Shown here: positions 43,098 to 43,241 of the stretch, piece after piece
Position numbering within the stretch: the stretch's first letter is position 1
Layout: each line of letters starts with the position of its first letter
Source: an uncultured Clostridia bacterium
GTDB taxonomy: Bacteria; Bacillota; Clostridia; TANB77; CAG-508
Length of the DNA stretch: 43,241 nucleotides
Direction of reading: 5' to 3'
Assembly: GCA_934122235.1 (NCBI GenBank)
Contig: CAKOWE010000010.1
Coordinates: 1-43,241, forward strand
Translations under genes and position numbers: made by a program
The notes under the pieces: generated by a model
Told to the model about the DNA's origin: nothing
Databases searched by the model: none
The model's input: the letters and a program-made list of their open reading frames with translations, nothing else

Positions 43098-43205
43098 TAA
43101 AAAAGAGAAAAACTTTACATAAAAACAGAATGCCTAAAAAAATTAAAGAAAATAATAAAAAAATCTGTCAATCATTTTTGAAAATGTCTTAAAAAATTTT
43201 ATTTA

Positions 43206-43236
43206 TTAGCACTAAATTTTTATAGTTTAGCGCTAA
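43206..43236. promoter_or_regulatory. CIRCE-like inverted repeat (possible HrcA operator)
   Basis: The arms TTAGCACTAAA (43206-43216) and TTTAGCGCTAA (43226-43236) are 11 bp with one mismatch and a 9-nt spacer. The CIRCE consensus is TTAGCACTC, 9 nt, GAGTGCTAA. The outer eight bases and spacer length agree, but the inner GAG/CTC does not. A heat-shock gene just beyond the window edge would support it. Confidence 0.45.
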
Positions 43237-43241
43237 TATTT

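Overview
The window is a chromosomal replication-origin region from a very AT-rich (roughly 27-30% G+C by eye) Gram-positive anaerobe. It most resembles the uncultured low-GC gut Clostridia. Evidence is the divergent rpmH/dnaA pair, the dnaN-recF-gyrB order, strong AGGAGG-type Shine-Dalgarno (SD) sites with frequent TTG/GTG starts, and DnaD/DnaI-type helicase loaders. The species assignment is inference.

Layout. 1-810: AT-rich DNA with a 110-bp tandem repeat and no convincing gene. 866-6763 (minus): gyrB, recF, dnaN, dnaA. oriC is bipartite: DnaA boxes lie upstream of dnaA (6811-6855) and between dnaA and dnaN (5149-5290), and the latter set abuts a DnaA-trio (5118-5135). 7104-16122 (plus): rpmH, rnpA, yidD, yidC, jag, mnmE, mnmG, rsmG, parA, parB and a DUF4446 gene, the classic origin-proximal set for ribosome, tRNA modification, membrane insertion and segregation. 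16263-16470: two tRNA-Ser genes. 16546-18557 (minus): DnaI and DnaD helicase-loading proteins. 18631-21971 (minus): a reduced type IV secretion-like cluster (PrgI-like, VirB6-like, VirB2-like and a VirD4-like coupling ATPase with a frameshift and no normal start codon).

22085-26821: a DUF1858 protein, then a tRNA-Lys/Glu/Thr operon. The tRNA-Thr(UGU) gene is split in its anticodon loop by a 231-nt group I intron, and a small HNH endonuclease gene follows 55 nt after the tRNA. Next come an SDR reductase, an orphan starch-binding-like protein, a VanW-family cell-envelope protein and tRNA-Lys(CUU). 26861-28077: gene-less, extremely AT-rich DNA with 18-20-bp repeats. 28138-32083: an ABC-F ATPase and Tex.

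32270-41465 (minus) is the most interesting block. It is a compact apparent operon of a fatty acyl-CoA ligase, a single-module NRPS (C-A-PCP-reductase), a six-TM sensor histidine kinase and a receiver-HD-GYP response regulator. The genes suggest synthesis of an N-acyl amino aldehyde or alcohol coupled to sensing of a signal and c-di-GMP hydrolysis. This parallels the Rpf/DSF quorum-sensing logic, with an NRPS line in place of RpfF. That reading is inference; the domain assignments are seen in the sequence. The right end holds an HtrA-type protease, a small gene of unlike composition, and a CIRCE-like inverted repeat at the window edge.
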